From Roseobacter cerasinus (GTDB lineage Bacteria > Pseudomonadota > Alphaproteobacteria > Rhodobacterales > Rhodobacteraceae), in the NCBI RefSeq assembly GCF_009811755.1, contig NZ_BLIV01000004.1, positions 62,001 through 126,000 on the forward strand: DNA of 64,000 nucleotides. The letters run 5' to 3'. Shown here piece by piece: positions 52,966-62,061 of the stretch; position 1 is the first letter of the stretch; each line of letters begins with the position of its first letter. A program made the translations under genes and the position numbers. The notes under the pieces are model-generated. The model was given only the letters and a program-made list of their open reading frames with translations. It did no database searches and was not told the DNA's origin.

Positions 52966-52971
52966 CCGGGC

Positions 52972-53934
52972 TCAGGCCGCGATGCCGCTGTCACCAATCC
53001 TGATGAATTTGTTGCGGCGGTCCTGGATCAGCGTGGCCCCGTCCTTGCCGTCAAGATCGTCAAGCATCGCCTCCAGCGCCCGGCCAACGGCAGCAATGGC
53101 CGCCGTTGGGTCGCGGTGCGCACCGCCCACGGGTTCTGCGATGATGCGATCAATCACGCCAAGTTTTTTCAGATCATCCGCAGTCAGCCGCAGGGCTTCG
53201 GCGGCTTCGCGCATCTTCTCGGCATCTTTCCACAGGATCGACGCGCAGCCTTCGGGGCTGATCACCGAATAGACGGAATGTTCGAGCATGGCCACGCGGT
53301 TGGCCGTGGCAAAGGCGACGGCACCACCCGAGCCCCCCTCGCCGATGATCACAGAGATCAGCGGCACGCCGATCTGCAGACATTTCTCGGTTGAGCGGGC
53401 GATGGCTTCGGACTGGCCACGCTCCTCAGCGCCTTTGCCGGGGTAGGCGCCGGGCGTGTCGACCAGCGTGATCACGGGCAGGTTGAAGCGGTGCGCAAGA
53501 TCCATCAGGCGGATGGCTTTGCGGTAGCCTTCGGGTCGCGCCATGCCAAAATTTCGCTCGATCCGCGATTTGGTATCCGTGCCTTTTTCATGGCCGATCA
53601 CCATCACGGGGCGGTCGTTCAGCCGCGCCAGCCCGCCCATGACCGCGTGGTCATCGGCAAAGTTCCGGTCACCCGCAAGTGGGGTGTAGTCGGTAAAGAG
53701 CGTGTCGATATAGTCCTGACAGTGGGGCCGCTCGGCATGTCGGGCGACCTGGCATTTTCGCCAGGGCGTGAGCGACTGATACAGCTCTTCGAGCATTGCC
53801 TTGGCTTTGACGTCGAGGGCGGCGGCCTCTTGCGTGACGTCCATGTCCTCATTAGCACGGGCCAGGGCGCGCAGTTCTTCCGCCTTGCCTTCGATCTCGG
53901 CCAGCGGTTTTTCGAAATCCATGTACTGGGTCAT
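52972..53934 (-). CDS. accA: Acetyl-CoA carboxylase carboxyltransferase subunit alpha
   Basis: A 320-residue subunit that with AccD transfers carboxyl from carboxybiotin to acetyl-CoA, the first step of fatty acid synthesis. [20 protein letters not shown] is the N-terminus, and [20 protein letters not shown] and [20 protein letters not shown] are the crotonase-fold catalytic blocks. Normal length. Confidence 0.97.
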   Translation of the reverse strand: MTQYMDFEKPLAEIEGKAEELRALARANEDMDVTQEAAALDVKAKAMLEELYQSLTPWRKCQVARHAERPHCQDYIDTLFTDYTPLAGDRNFADDHAVMGGLARLNDRPVMVIGHEKGTDTKSRIERNFGMARPEGYRKAIRLMDLAHRFNLPVITLVDTPGAYPGKGAEERGQSEAIARSTEKCLQIGVPLISVIIGEGGSGGAVAFATANRVAMLEHSVYSVISPEGCASILWKDAEKMREAAEALRLTADDLKKLGVIDRIIAEPVGGAHRDPTAAIAAVGRALEAMLDDLDGKDGATLIQDRRNKFIRIGDSGIAA

Positions 53935-54009
53935 GCGAGACCTTCTGTTTGTTGTCTTCCGTTATATGACGGGCCTTGCGGGGCAATGCAACGCCACGTC
54001 ACACGCGCT

Positions 54010-54606
54010 TTATGCGGGCCAGAGCACCGGATAGAGCGAGGCAATCAGCAGCGCGGCCATGCTCCAGTTGAAGAGGGCAAGCCGCCGAGGGTTGGTCAGT
54101 ATGCGGGCGAATTGCTGGCCTAGCACCGTCCAAGCGGTGATTGCGGGCAGATTCACGGTGGCAAAGACGGTGGCAACCACGACGAAGGCAGCGAGCGTCT
54201 GGCTTGGGGCATAGACCGAGAGCGCGGTGAGCGCCATGGCCCAGGCTTTGGGGTTGACCCATTGGAACGCCGCGGCTTGCAGGAATGTCATGGGCCGACC
54301 CTCGGCTGTTTTGCTGTCGATAGGCGCGGCGGTTGCGATTCTCCAGGCGAGGTAGCTGAGGTAGAGCACGGAGAGGAGCTTTAGCACTGTGTGGCTGACC
54401 GGGTAGCTGTCGAAGATCTGTGTGAGACCCGCGCCCACCAGCACGATCATGAGGCCAAAGCCAATGGAGATGCCCAGCATATGCGGGATCGAGCGGGTGA
54501 AGCCGTAGTTGGCGCCTGAGGCCATGAGCATCAGGTTGTTCGGCCCCGGCGTCGCGGAGGTGGCAAGGGCGAAGAGGATGAGGGCGGTGAGCAAATCGAG
54601 TGTCAT
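54010..54606 (-). CDS. LysE/RhtB-family amino acid exporter
   Basis: A 198-residue membrane protein with about six hydrophobic segments and the family start ATSATPGPNNLMLMASGANY (15-34). RhtB/LysE proteins export amino acids. It is divergent from an Lrp/AsnC regulator across a 72-base gap, the normal arrangement for amino-acid-responsive control. Substrate unknown. Confidence 0.92.
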   Translation of the reverse strand: MTLDLLTALILFALATSATPGPNNLMLMASGANYGFTRSIPHMLGISIGFGLMIVLVGAGLTQIFDSYPVSHTVLKLLSVLYLSYLAWRIATAAPIDSKTAEGRPMTFLQAAAFQWVNPKAWAMALTALSVYAPSQTLAAFVVVATVFATVNLPAITAWTVLGQQFARILTNPRRLALFNWSMAALLIASLYPVLWPA

Positions 54607-54678
54607 GGCGCAACAGTTGCGCATTGCAGCGGGTTTGAAATTGCAAAGTACAGCTTTGATCGGGTAGTTCTGCAATTC

Positions 54679-55131
54679 ATGAGTGGAATTGACGACAAAT
54701 CCGACCGGATATTGCGCGAGTTGAAGTGCGATGGGCGCATCAGCAACCTGGAACTGGCCGAGCGGGTTGGGCTGTCGCCCTCGGCCTGTCTGCGCCGGGT
54801 GCAGGAGTTGGAGCGCGTTGGCGTGATCCGGGGGTATCGCGTGGTGCTCGACCCGGTGAAGCTGGGGATTGGCTTCACCGCTTACATCACGGTGGGGCTG
54901 AGCGATCATTCGAAGGCCTCGCAGGAGGCGTTCGAGCGGGCGATTTCCCGCGCGCCGGAGGTGGTGGAGTGTCACAACATCACCGGGGCGACGGAGTATC
55001 TCTTGCGCGTGGAATGCGCGGACCTGCCGAGCTACAAGCGGTTTCACACCGACAATCTTGGGGCCCTGCCGCAGGTCAATGCAATCACCTCCTATGTGGT
55101 GATGGGCTCGCCAAAGGATGAGCGGGCGTGA
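54679..55131 (+). CDS. Lrp/AsnC-family transcriptional regulator
   Basis: A 150-residue regulator: helix-turn-helix at about 5-55 (DDKSDRILRELKCDGRISNL, then ELAERVGLSPSACLRRVQEL) and an AsnC ligand-binding/oligomerisation domain after that. Probably controls the divergent LysE-type exporter in response to an amino acid. Confidence 0.93.
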   Translation: MSGIDDKSDRILRELKCDGRISNLELAERVGLSPSACLRRVQELERVGVIRGYRVVLDPVKLGIGFTAYITVGLSDHSKASQEAFERAISRAPEVVECHNITGATEYLLRVECADLPSYKRFHTDNLGALPQVNAITSYVVMGSPKDERA

Positions 55132-55177
55132 GGGTTGCCGTCGCCGGGATTTGCATATTTTTGGAACAATGAAGCGG

Positions 55178-55648
55178 TCAGTTGGTGGCGGCGTTGGCGA
55201 TTGCGGTGAAGCGGCTGTCGAGGTCTTTGGCGAGGGCGTCGAGGTCCGGTCCGGCCTCCTGCAGGTAGGGGGCAAAGACGAAGCTGGGCGTTTTGTAGGA
55301 GAGCGTGGCGGTGCCGTCGGGGTCTTCGGTGACGTAGAAGCGGATGGGGGCTTCGATCATCGCCGCCGTGGAGTGGGCGAGGATTTTCACGGCGAAATCG
55401 TTGTTGAAGACGCCGACAATCCGGTTTTGCGGGATTGTGATACCACGGGCCTTTGCGGCACCTGTCGGTCCGGCCTGGGTGACGACGCCCATTTTTTTGG
55501 CTTTCACCGCTGCCTTGAGGTCGGCAAGCAGGGTGGCGTGCGGTTTGTCCGTGCCGATCACCACCCAGCCCTCGCGCGGGGCGATGGACTGGGCGTGAGT
55601 TGCTGTGGTGTAGAACAGGGCGAGGCAGGCGGCGAGGATTGGTTTCAT
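55178..55648 (-). CDS. DUF302 domain protein, exported
   Basis: A 156-residue protein with a signal peptide (MKPILAACLALFYTTATHAQ) and a DUF302 fold (VFNNDFAVKILAHSTAAMIE, then APIRFYVTEDPDGTATLSYK). The domain often binds small or redox ligands; the function is undefined. The ATG at 55648 is chosen because an earlier in-frame start would hide the signal peptide. Confidence 0.87.
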   Translation of the reverse strand: MKPILAACLALFYTTATHAQSIAPREGWVVIGTDKPHATLLADLKAAVKAKKMGVVTQAGPTGAAKARGITIPQNRIVGVFNNDFAVKILAHSTAAMIEAPIRFYVTEDPDGTATLSYKTPSFVFAPYLQEAGPDLDALAKDLDSRFTAIANAATN

Positions 55649-55714
55649 GGCGGGCTCCCGGACGATCTGGCCTATAGGGCCAAACCGGATGGCGTTTGCC
55701 AAGTCACGAGCGCG

Positions 55715-56671
55715 TCAGCCCGCGATCATTTCGGATTGGCGCACGATGACCTCGGCCTGCTTGATTGACGCGATGTCAACGAGGCGGCCTTTGTAGACGG
55801 TGGCGCCTTCGCCTTTGGCCTTAGCTTCCTCCATGGCGGCGAGGATCTCGCGCGCCTCGGCAACGGCTTCGTCGGAGGGGGTGAAGACCTCGTTGGCGAG
55901 GGCGACCTGTTTGGGGTGGATCGCCCATTTGCCGACCATGCCAAGCGTGGCGGAGCGGCGGGCTTGTGCGCGGAAGCCTTCATCGTCCGAGAAGTCGCCG
56001 AAGGGGCCATCGACCGGCAGCACGCCGTGGGTGCGACAAGCGGCGACGATGGCGGTCTGGGCCCAGTGCCAGGGGTCGGACCAGTGTTTTTCGCCCTCGC
56101 GGATCATGTAGTAGTTTTCCTGCGTGCCGCCGATGCCGGTGGTGGCCATGCCCATGGAGGCCGCGAAATCGGCAGCACCTAGGCTCATGGCGGTCATGCG
56201 GGGGGAACTGGCGGCGATCTCTTCGACATGGGCGATGCCTGCGGCGGATTCGATGATAACCTCGAAGGTGATCTTTTTGCTGCGGCCCTTGGCCGCCTCG
56301 ATGGCGGTGACGAGCGCGTCGACGGCGTAGACGTCTGCGGCGCAGCCCACCTTGGGGATCATGATCTGGTCGAGCCGGTCCCCCGCCTGTTCCATGAGGT
56401 CCACCACATCGCGGTACCAATAGGGGGTGTCGAGCCCGTTGATGCGGACCGAGAGTGTCTTGCTGCCCCAGTCAATGTCTGAGATGGCGGCGATGATATT
56501 GGCGCGCGCGCTGTCTTTGTCGGAGGGCGCGACGCTGTCTTCAAGATCGAGGTTGATCACATCAGCGGCGGAGGCCGCCATCTTCTCGAAAATCGCCGGA
56601 CGCGAGCCCGGGCCGAAGAGCTGGCAGCGGTTGGGGCGGGCTGGCGGGGTGGGTTGGATGCGGAAACTCAT
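55715..56671 (-). CDS. mcl1: L-malyl-CoA/beta-methylmalyl-CoA lyase
   Basis: A 318-residue HpcH/CitE-fold aldolase. RPNRCQLFGPGSRPAIFEKM (12-31) is the typical N-terminus; VINLDLEDSVAPSDKDSAR carries the Mg-binding Asp/Glu, and MSLGAADFAASMGMATTGIG and GMVGKWAIHPKQVALANEVF follow. Mcl1 splits methylmalyl-CoA to glyoxylate and propionyl-CoA in the ethylmalonyl-CoA pathway. I chose the ATG at 56671; a longer start is rejected on family length (318 in Rhodobacter). Confidence 0.92.
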   Translation of the reverse strand: MSFRIQPTPPARPNRCQLFGPGSRPAIFEKMAASAADVINLDLEDSVAPSDKDSARANIIAAISDIDWGSKTLSVRINGLDTPYWYRDVVDLMEQAGDRLDQIMIPKVGCAADVYAVDALVTAIEAAKGRSKKITFEVIIESAAGIAHVEEIAASSPRMTAMSLGAADFAASMGMATTGIGGTQENYYMIREGEKHWSDPWHWAQTAIVAACRTHGVLPVDGPFGDFSDDEGFRAQARRSATLGMVGKWAIHPKQVALANEVFTPSDEAVAEAREILAAMEEAKAKGEGATVYKGRLVDIASIKQAEVIVRQSEMIAG

Positions 56672-56920
56672 GCGAGACCCTTGAGTAATAAAGTTACAAT
56701 TGTGTCGGCCTTGTTGGTATGAAATTGCGCAGAATGCTGCAAGTGCATTTTGCAGTTGCAGCATGAGATTCGAGGCGGGGCGTTATCTGTGCGCGTAATT
56801 CTTCGATAAATTCGCTAAAAATCGAAGAAAACTGCGTTTTTGTGGCATGTGGGAGGGATTTTGCGATGCCTTTGCGCGGGAAACGGGGAAAATCGCGTGG
56901 ATGTTAACGGAGGCTTTCCC

Positions 56921-57922
56921 ATGATCCAGACCCCTTATCTTTTGTTCCTCGGCGATGCACCGGACCAGCTTGCCGCGAAGGTGGCCCAGGGGATCAAGGA
57001 CTGGCGCCCCGAAAACGCCGTGGGTCAGTTCCGCTTGCCCGGCTGTGGCGCGGATATGGGGCTCACCGATATGACGCTGGAGGAAGGTCTTGCTGCCGGG
57101 GCCAAAACGCTGGTGATCGGCGTGGCCAACCGTGGCGGTGTGATCTCCGACGAGTGGAAAGTGGTCCTCGTGAAAGCGTTGCAGATGGGCTACGACCTTG
57201 CGGCCGGGCTGCACAATCTGCTGCGGAACGAGGATGAGCTGCAGGCGGCTGCCAAGGTTAACGGCGGGACGCTGCATGACGTGCGGGTGCCGACGGTGGC
57301 CTATCCGATCGCAAACGGTCAGAAACGGACAGGCAAGCGTGCGTTGGCGATTGGCACCGATTGCTCCTGCGGCAAGATGTATACAGCCATGTCCATGGAT
57401 GCCGAGATGGTCAAGCGCGGGATGAAATCCGATTTCCGCGCGACAGGACAGACTGGCATTCTGATCACCGGCAAAGGCGTGCCGCTGGATGCGGTGATTG
57501 CCGATTTCATGGCGGGTGCGGTTGAGTATCTGACCCCGGACAATGATGCCGATCACTGGGATCATATCGAGGGGCAGGGGAGCCTCTTTCATGTCTCTTA
57601 CTCCGGTGTGACCATGGCGCTGATCCACGGTGGGCAGCCGGATGCGCTGATCCTCTGCCATGAGCCGACACGGACGCATATGCGCGGCTTGCCGCACTAC
57701 AAGCTGCCGACACTGGAGCAGCTGCGGGATACGGCGCTGCCGATTGCGCAGGTGGCGAACCCGGACTGTCAGGTGGCGGGCGTATCGGTGAACACCAAGG
57801 CGCTGGATGACGCCGAGGCCAAAGTCTGTTTGCAGAAGATTGAGGACCGAATGGGTCTGCCCGCCACTGACCCCTTCCGCTTTGGTGCGACCAAGCTTGT
57901 GGATGCGCTGCTCGAAATCTGA
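56921..57922 (+). CDS. dgcN: D-glutamate N-acetyltransferase DgcN (DUF1611)
   Basis: A 333-residue DUF1611 protein. The C-terminal P-loop-like segment GTDCSCGKMYTAMSMDAEM (about 146-164) and GQTGILITGKGVPLDAVIAD are conserved in this family. DgcN, described in marine proteobacteria, acetylates D-glutamate. CGGAGG at 56908-56913 precedes the ATG. It heads an operon with dgcA, a NUDIX gene and a D-amino-acid transaminase, which supports the D-glutamate assignment. Confidence 0.88.
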   Translation: MIQTPYLLFLGDAPDQLAAKVAQGIKDWRPENAVGQFRLPGCGADMGLTDMTLEEGLAAGAKTLVIGVANRGGVISDEWKVVLVKALQMGYDLAAGLHNLLRNEDELQAAAKVNGGTLHDVRVPTVAYPIANGQKRTGKRALAIGTDCSCGKMYTAMSMDAEMVKRGMKSDFRATGQTGILITGKGVPLDAVIADFMAGAVEYLTPDNDADHWDHIEGQGSLFHVSYSGVTMALIHGGQPDALILCHEPTRTHMRGLPHYKLPTLEQLRDTALPIAQVANPDCQVAGVSVNTKALDDAEAKVCLQKIEDRMGLPATDPFRFGATKLVDALLEI

Positions 57923-57984
57923 TAGCGGCGTGCATGTGTCATGGCGCAGGCTATGAGTATTTGAAGAAGGGTGAAGGAACGGGC

Positions 57985-58950
57985 ATGCGCTTTGAGGTCA
58001 GCCGCGATGTATTTCGGCTCGCACAGGTCTTCACAATCTCAAGGGGGTCGCGCACCGAAGCGCAGGTTCTGACAGCGCGTGTCTCGGACGGCGCGCATCA
58101 GGGCTGGGGCGAATGTGTGCCTTATGCCCGCTATGGTGAGACACTGGAGAGTGTTACAGCGCAGATCGAAGGGCTACCTGAAGATGTGTCACGGGCGGCG
58201 CTTGCCGATCTCTTGCCTGCGGGTGCTGCGCGCTTTGCGGTCGATGCAGCACTCTGGGATCTGGAGGCGAAACGCACAGGACGGCGCGCCTGGCAGCTTG
58301 CCGGGTTGCCCGAACCCAAGCCGGAGATCACCGCCTATACGCTGTCTTTGGACACGCCAGAGAAGATGCGCGCGCAGGCGGCGCAGCATGCGCATCGCCC
58401 TCTGCTCAAGATCAAGCTGGGTACACCGGACGATATGCCAAGGCTCGAAGCGGTACGCGCCGGGGCCCCTGATGCGCGCATCATTGTGGATGCGAATGAG
58501 GGGTGGAGTGCTGATGTCTACACCGATCTCGCGCCGCATCTTGTCCGATTGGGTGTGCAGCTGGTGGAACAGCCTCTGCCCGCTGGAGAGGACGAGGCGC
58601 TCATTGGGCTGGAGCGCCCTGTGCCGGTCTGTGCCGATGAGAGCTGTCATGATCGGTCGAGCCTGGCTGCACTCAAGGGTAAATATGACGTCATCAACAT
58701 CAAGCTCGATAAGACTGGCGGTCTGACTGAGGCGCTGGCGCTGCGGGACGCGGCGCTGGCCGAGGGGTATGAAATCATGGTGGGCTGTATGGTAGGCTCA
58801 AGCCTTGCCATGGCGCCCGCGACGCTGGTCGCGCAGGGGGCGTTGATCACCGATCTGGACGGGCCGCTTCTGCTGGCGGAGGATCGGCCCAAGCCATTGG
58901 TCTTTGACGAGGCTGGTGTGCATCCACCGGAGCGAGACCTATGGGGATGA
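57985..58950 (+). CDS. dgcA: N-acetyl-D-glutamate racemase DgcA (enolase superfamily)
   Basis: A 321-residue enolase-superfamily enzyme of the dipeptide-epimerase/MLE group. The acid-base Lys lies in LLKIKLG, the metal ligands in DANEGW, VEQPLP and CADES, and the second Lys in INIKLDKTGG. DgcA converts N-acetyl-D-glutamate, made by DgcN, to N-acetyl-L-glutamate. GAAGGA precedes the ATG at 57985. Taken alone, the sequence would be annotated as L-Ala-D/L-Glu epimerase; the adjacent dgcN decides. Confidence 0.87.
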   Translation: MRFEVSRDVFRLAQVFTISRGSRTEAQVLTARVSDGAHQGWGECVPYARYGETLESVTAQIEGLPEDVSRAALADLLPAGAARFAVDAALWDLEAKRTGRRAWQLAGLPEPKPEITAYTLSLDTPEKMRAQAAQHAHRPLLKIKLGTPDDMPRLEAVRAGAPDARIIVDANEGWSADVYTDLAPHLVRLGVQLVEQPLPAGEDEALIGLERPVPVCADESCHDRSSLAALKGKYDVINIKLDKTGGLTEALALRDAALAEGYEIMVGCMVGSSLAMAPATLVAQGALITDLDGPLLLAEDRPKPLVFDEAGVHPPERDLWG

Positions 58951-59537
58951 GACTGCGGTGGGAGGTGTTGGAAACAGCGCTTCTGTCGGACAATTGGGCG
59001 ACCCTCAAAAAGACCAAGCTGCGGCTGACCCTGTCGGATGGCACGACCAGTGATCAATGGCGCGAGACCTATGATCGCGGCGATGGCGCGGTCATTCTGC
59101 CCTACGATCCGGTGCGGCGGCATGTGCTGTTGGGGCGCCAGTTTCGCTGGCCCGCTGCCTATCGCGATGACCCCGAACCCTTCCTGATCGAAGCCGCTGC
59201 GGGACTGCTGGATGCCGATGATCCAACCGATTGCATCCGCAAGGAGGCGCAAGAGGAGCTGGGTCTGGTGCTGAGCGACCCTGTTTTCCTCTTTGATCTT
59301 TACATGTCGCCCGGCTCCGTCACCGAGAAGCTGCATTTCTTCGCCGCCAAATACGCGGCAGGTGATGCGCAAGCGCAGTTTGGCGGCGTGACGTCCGAGG
59401 CGGAAGAGATCGAAATTCTGGATTTGCCTCTGGATGAGGCCTTGACGATGGCACGCGATGGGCGCATCCGCGATGCCAAAACTGTAATTCTGCTGCAGCA
59501 TGCAGCGCTGCACCTGATGCCGGAGGCCCACTCATGA
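58941..59537 (+). CDS. NUDIX hydrolase (NudK/ADP-ribose pyrophosphatase-like)
   Basis: A 198-residue NUDIX enzyme with GLLDADDPTDCIRKEAQEELGL (about 89-110) as its box, preceded by a beta domain (LLGRQFRWPAAYRDDPEPFL). It resembles GDP-mannose and ADP-sugar pyrophosphatases. It overlaps dgcA by 10 bases and dat by four, so it belongs to the D-glutamate operon. Its part in that pathway is not obvious. Confidence 0.88.
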   Translation: MGMRLRWEVLETALLSDNWATLKKTKLRLTLSDGTTSDQWRETYDRGDGAVILPYDPVRRHVLLGRQFRWPAAYRDDPEPFLIEAAAGLLDADDPTDCIRKEAQEELGLVLSDPVFLFDLYMSPGSVTEKLHFFAAKYAAGDAQAQFGGVTSEAEEIEILDLPLDEALTMARDGRIRDAKTVILLQHAALHLMPEAHS

Positions 59538-60397
59538 CCCGTACCGTTTATGTAAATGGCGATTATCTGCCCGAAGCCGAAGCAACCGTGTCGATCTTTG
59601 ACCGCGGCTTTTTGATGGCGGATGGCGTCTATGAGGTGACCAGCGTTCTGGGTGGGAAACTAATTGACTTTGAAGGCCACGCCGTGCGGCTTCAACGTTC
59701 ATTGGATGAGCTCGATATGGTCAATCCGATCAGCAAAGAAGACTTGCTGCAGGTGCACCGCGAGCTCGTGCGGGTGAACGAGATTGATGAGGGGATGGTC
59801 TATCTGCAGATCACGCGCGGTGCGCCGGGTGACCGCGATTTCGTCTTCCCGGACCCCGAGACAACGCAGCCCACAATTGTGCTCTTTACCCAGAACAAGC
59901 CTGGCCTGGCCAATAGCCCGGCGGCGAAGACGGGCATGAAGGTCATCAGCATCGACGACATTCGCTGGGGTCGGCGTGACATCAAGACGGTGCAGTTGCT
60001 CTACCCCTCGATGGGCAAGATGATGGCCAAAAAGGCGGGTGCGGATGATGCCTGGATGATCGAGGATGGGTTCGTGACCGAAGGCACCTCAAACAATGCC
60101 TACATCGTGAAGGGCAACAAGATCATTACGCGGGCGCTGAGCAATGACATCTTGCATGGGATTACGCGCGCGGCTGTGCTGCGCTTTGCCCAGGAGGCGC
60201 AGATGGAGGTGGAAGAGCGCAACTTCACCATCGAAGAGGCGAAGGAGGCCGACGAGGCTTTCATCACCTCGGCCAGCACCTTTGTGATGCCGGTGGTCGA
60301 GATTGACGGGGTGAGCTTGGGCGAAGGTGCACCTGGGCGCGTGGCGCTGCGCCTGCGCGAGATCTATCTGGAAGAGAGCCTGAAAACCGCCGTCTGA
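59534..60397 (+). CDS. dat: D-amino-acid transaminase
   Basis: A 287-residue fold-type IV PLP enzyme. Lys151 in RRDIKTVQLLYPSM is the PLP lysine, FDRGFLMADGVYEV and EGTSNNAYIVKGNKI are family blocks. It exchanges amino groups between D-amino acids and 2-oxoglutarate, yielding D-glutamate, which DgcN and DgcA can process. L-branched-chain aminotransferase activity is an alternative but the length and motifs favour the D-form. Last gene of the operon. Confidence 0.92.
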   Translation: MTRTVYVNGDYLPEAEATVSIFDRGFLMADGVYEVTSVLGGKLIDFEGHAVRLQRSLDELDMVNPISKEDLLQVHRELVRVNEIDEGMVYLQITRGAPGDRDFVFPDPETTQPTIVLFTQNKPGLANSPAAKTGMKVISIDDIRWGRRDIKTVQLLYPSMGKMMAKKAGADDAWMIEDGFVTEGTSNNAYIVKGNKIITRALSNDILHGITRAAVLRFAQEAQMEVEERNFTIEEAKEADEAFITSASTFVMPVVEIDGVSLGEGAPGRVALRLREIYLEESLKTAV

Positions 60398-60608
60398 TAT
60401 GCGGCTGAGGCGCTTGCTGCAGAGTGCCGGGGCCGACGTGCGTGTCCACCGCTTGGCTTTGGCCGGGACCGTCAGTTCGGATTATCTTAGCCATGTGATG
60501 TCGTGAGCATCAGATGATACCGGGCGATCAGCCAATCGGACGAGCCGACAGGTCAGAGGTGCGCGCGGTATCAGCGCTATGGGCCAGCGGGCAGACCTCG
60601 GCGCTTGC

Positions 60609-61403
60609 TCAGGCGGGCTCAGACTGAGGGTCTCGCAGGTCCTTTTTTCGTCGGCGGGCGAGACTGCCAAAGGCAGCAAGACCGGACAGTCCCAGAACCA
60701 ACCCGGCTGGCAGGGGGACAACCGCCGCCGTCGCCTGACCGTTGTAACCGAGGTCTCGGAAGGAGCCGAGCGTTGTCTCGGTCAAAAACAGTGGCGTGTC
60801 GATAAATCCGGTCATAAGCGCCCCCTGACCTCCGGCCCAGGTTTCATCCCAATGGGCGTCTATCGTGCCACGCGCGCCGTCGAGTTCCACTGGGACCGAT
60901 GTCGCGGTCGGGTCGAACTCCTGACGGTAGGCGCCGACCCCTTCAGTGCCGGTATAGGCACCACTGCCTGCCGCATAGAGCCCGTTTTCCTCCCAAAGCG
61001 TGCCAAACCCGAGCGCATGCGCGACCTCATGCAAAAGCACGCCGAAAAGCGTGCCATCCGTTTCAAGTCGCGCGAGATCCGAAGTATCGAAATCGACAAA
61101 ACCACGTGTGGGCAGAACGAAACCCGCGGCGTCAACGGTTGCAGTGGGGCCTGCGACCGCCAGAAGCCCGAATTCACCGTCCGCGTCAAAGGCGCCGACA
61201 TCAATTCTCACAGTCGGAATGTCGATGCCTGGCTGGTAGCCGCCAAGCGCAGTCTCCCAGAAAACCTCTGCGTTATCGAGCAAGACCTGCTGGCTGGGCG
61301 TGGGCGCCTGCGGGCTTTGAAACACGATATCCAGAAGTGACGCGCGCGCTGACAGAGGTGTAAGCACGAGGGCACAGACAAGACAGGTGCGAACTGGAAC
61401 CAT
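60609..61403 (-). CDS. Leishmanolysin-like metalloprotease with VPLPA-CTERM anchor
   Basis: A 264-residue exported protein. MVPVRTCLVCALVLTPLSARA is a signal peptide. HEVAHALGFGTLW is the extended HExxHxxG zinc site of leishmanolysin-like (M8/M10-clan) peptidases. The C-terminus has VPLPAGLVLGLSGLAAFGSL and a basic RRRKKD tail, the VPLPA-CTERM signal. It should be a surface-processed protease. Monocistronic and convergent with dat. Confidence 0.9.
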   Translation of the reverse strand: MVPVRTCLVCALVLTPLSARASLLDIVFQSPQAPTPSQQVLLDNAEVFWETALGGYQPGIDIPTVRIDVGAFDADGEFGLLAVAGPTATVDAAGFVLPTRGFVDFDTSDLARLETDGTLFGVLLHEVAHALGFGTLWEENGLYAAGSGAYTGTEGVGAYRQEFDPTATSVPVELDGARGTIDAHWDETWAGGQGALMTGFIDTPLFLTETTLGSFRDLGYNGQATAAVVPLPAGLVLGLSGLAAFGSLARRRKKDLRDPQSEPA

Positions 61404-61540
61404 GGCGGTGACCTCCGGTGAGAAGTAAATCCTGTCGGCCCGCGCAGAGTGTTGTCAATTTCGCTGCGCAGACACAGCGGGTCGCCGCTGAGCCTGCACA
61501 AGGCAAAGGGCAAAGGCCCGCCGATCCGCCGGATAGGCTG

Positions 61541-61852
61541 TCAGCCCTTGCCGACATTTTGTGCAAAGGCGGTCTCAAACGCTGTCTTCTGCGCGTCGGA
61601 GGCGTCGGTCTGGTAGTTGGCTTTCCACTCCGCCATCGTCATGCCGTAGAAGAGCTCGCGCGCCTCCTCCTTGCCCATGTCGATGCCCTGTTCCGCGGCC
61701 GCTTCCTGATACCAGCGGCTGAGGCAATTGCGGCAGAACCCCGCGAGGTTCATCATGTCGATGTTCTGCACATCGGTCCGGTCTTCCATCAGGTGCTTTT
61801 GCAGGCGCCGGAAGGCGGCGGCCTGAAGTTCGATCTCTTGCTGGCTGGGCAC
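61541..61852 (-). CDS. DUF1244 domain protein
   Basis: A 103-residue protein with the DUF1244 core (FRRLQKHLMEDRTDVQNIDM, then MNLAGFCRNCLSRWYQEAAA, FYGMTMAEWKANYQ). Two Cys in CRNC may bind metal. Function unknown, but the gene is widespread in alphaproteobacteria near pyk, as here. Confidence 0.93.
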   Translation of the reverse strand: MPSQQEIELQAAAFRRLQKHLMEDRTDVQNIDMMNLAGFCRNCLSRWYQEAAAEQGIDMGKEEARELFYGMTMAEWKANYQTDASDAQKTAFETAFAQNVGKG

Positions 61853-62061
61853 TTGCGGCTCCCCTTTTGGTTACTTTCTTCTAGATTGGAACCGCCGCGC
61901 CCCGTGTCAACCGCGCCGCGATGCTTGCGGCTTGGGCGGCGCCCGTGTCATCAAGGATTAATGATCGTGGTTCAGGCTCAGCGGAGTTGCCCCGCAGAGC
62001 GGCATAGGACATAAGGTGCGCAAAACCGTTAGCGGTAACAAATCGAAGGGACGACAGCACG

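Noticed and set aside
57985-58950. Calling the enolase-superfamily protein L-Ala-D/L-Glu epimerase
   Set aside because: The motifs allow it, but the adjacent DUF1611 gene and D-amino-acid transaminase fit the DgcA role better.
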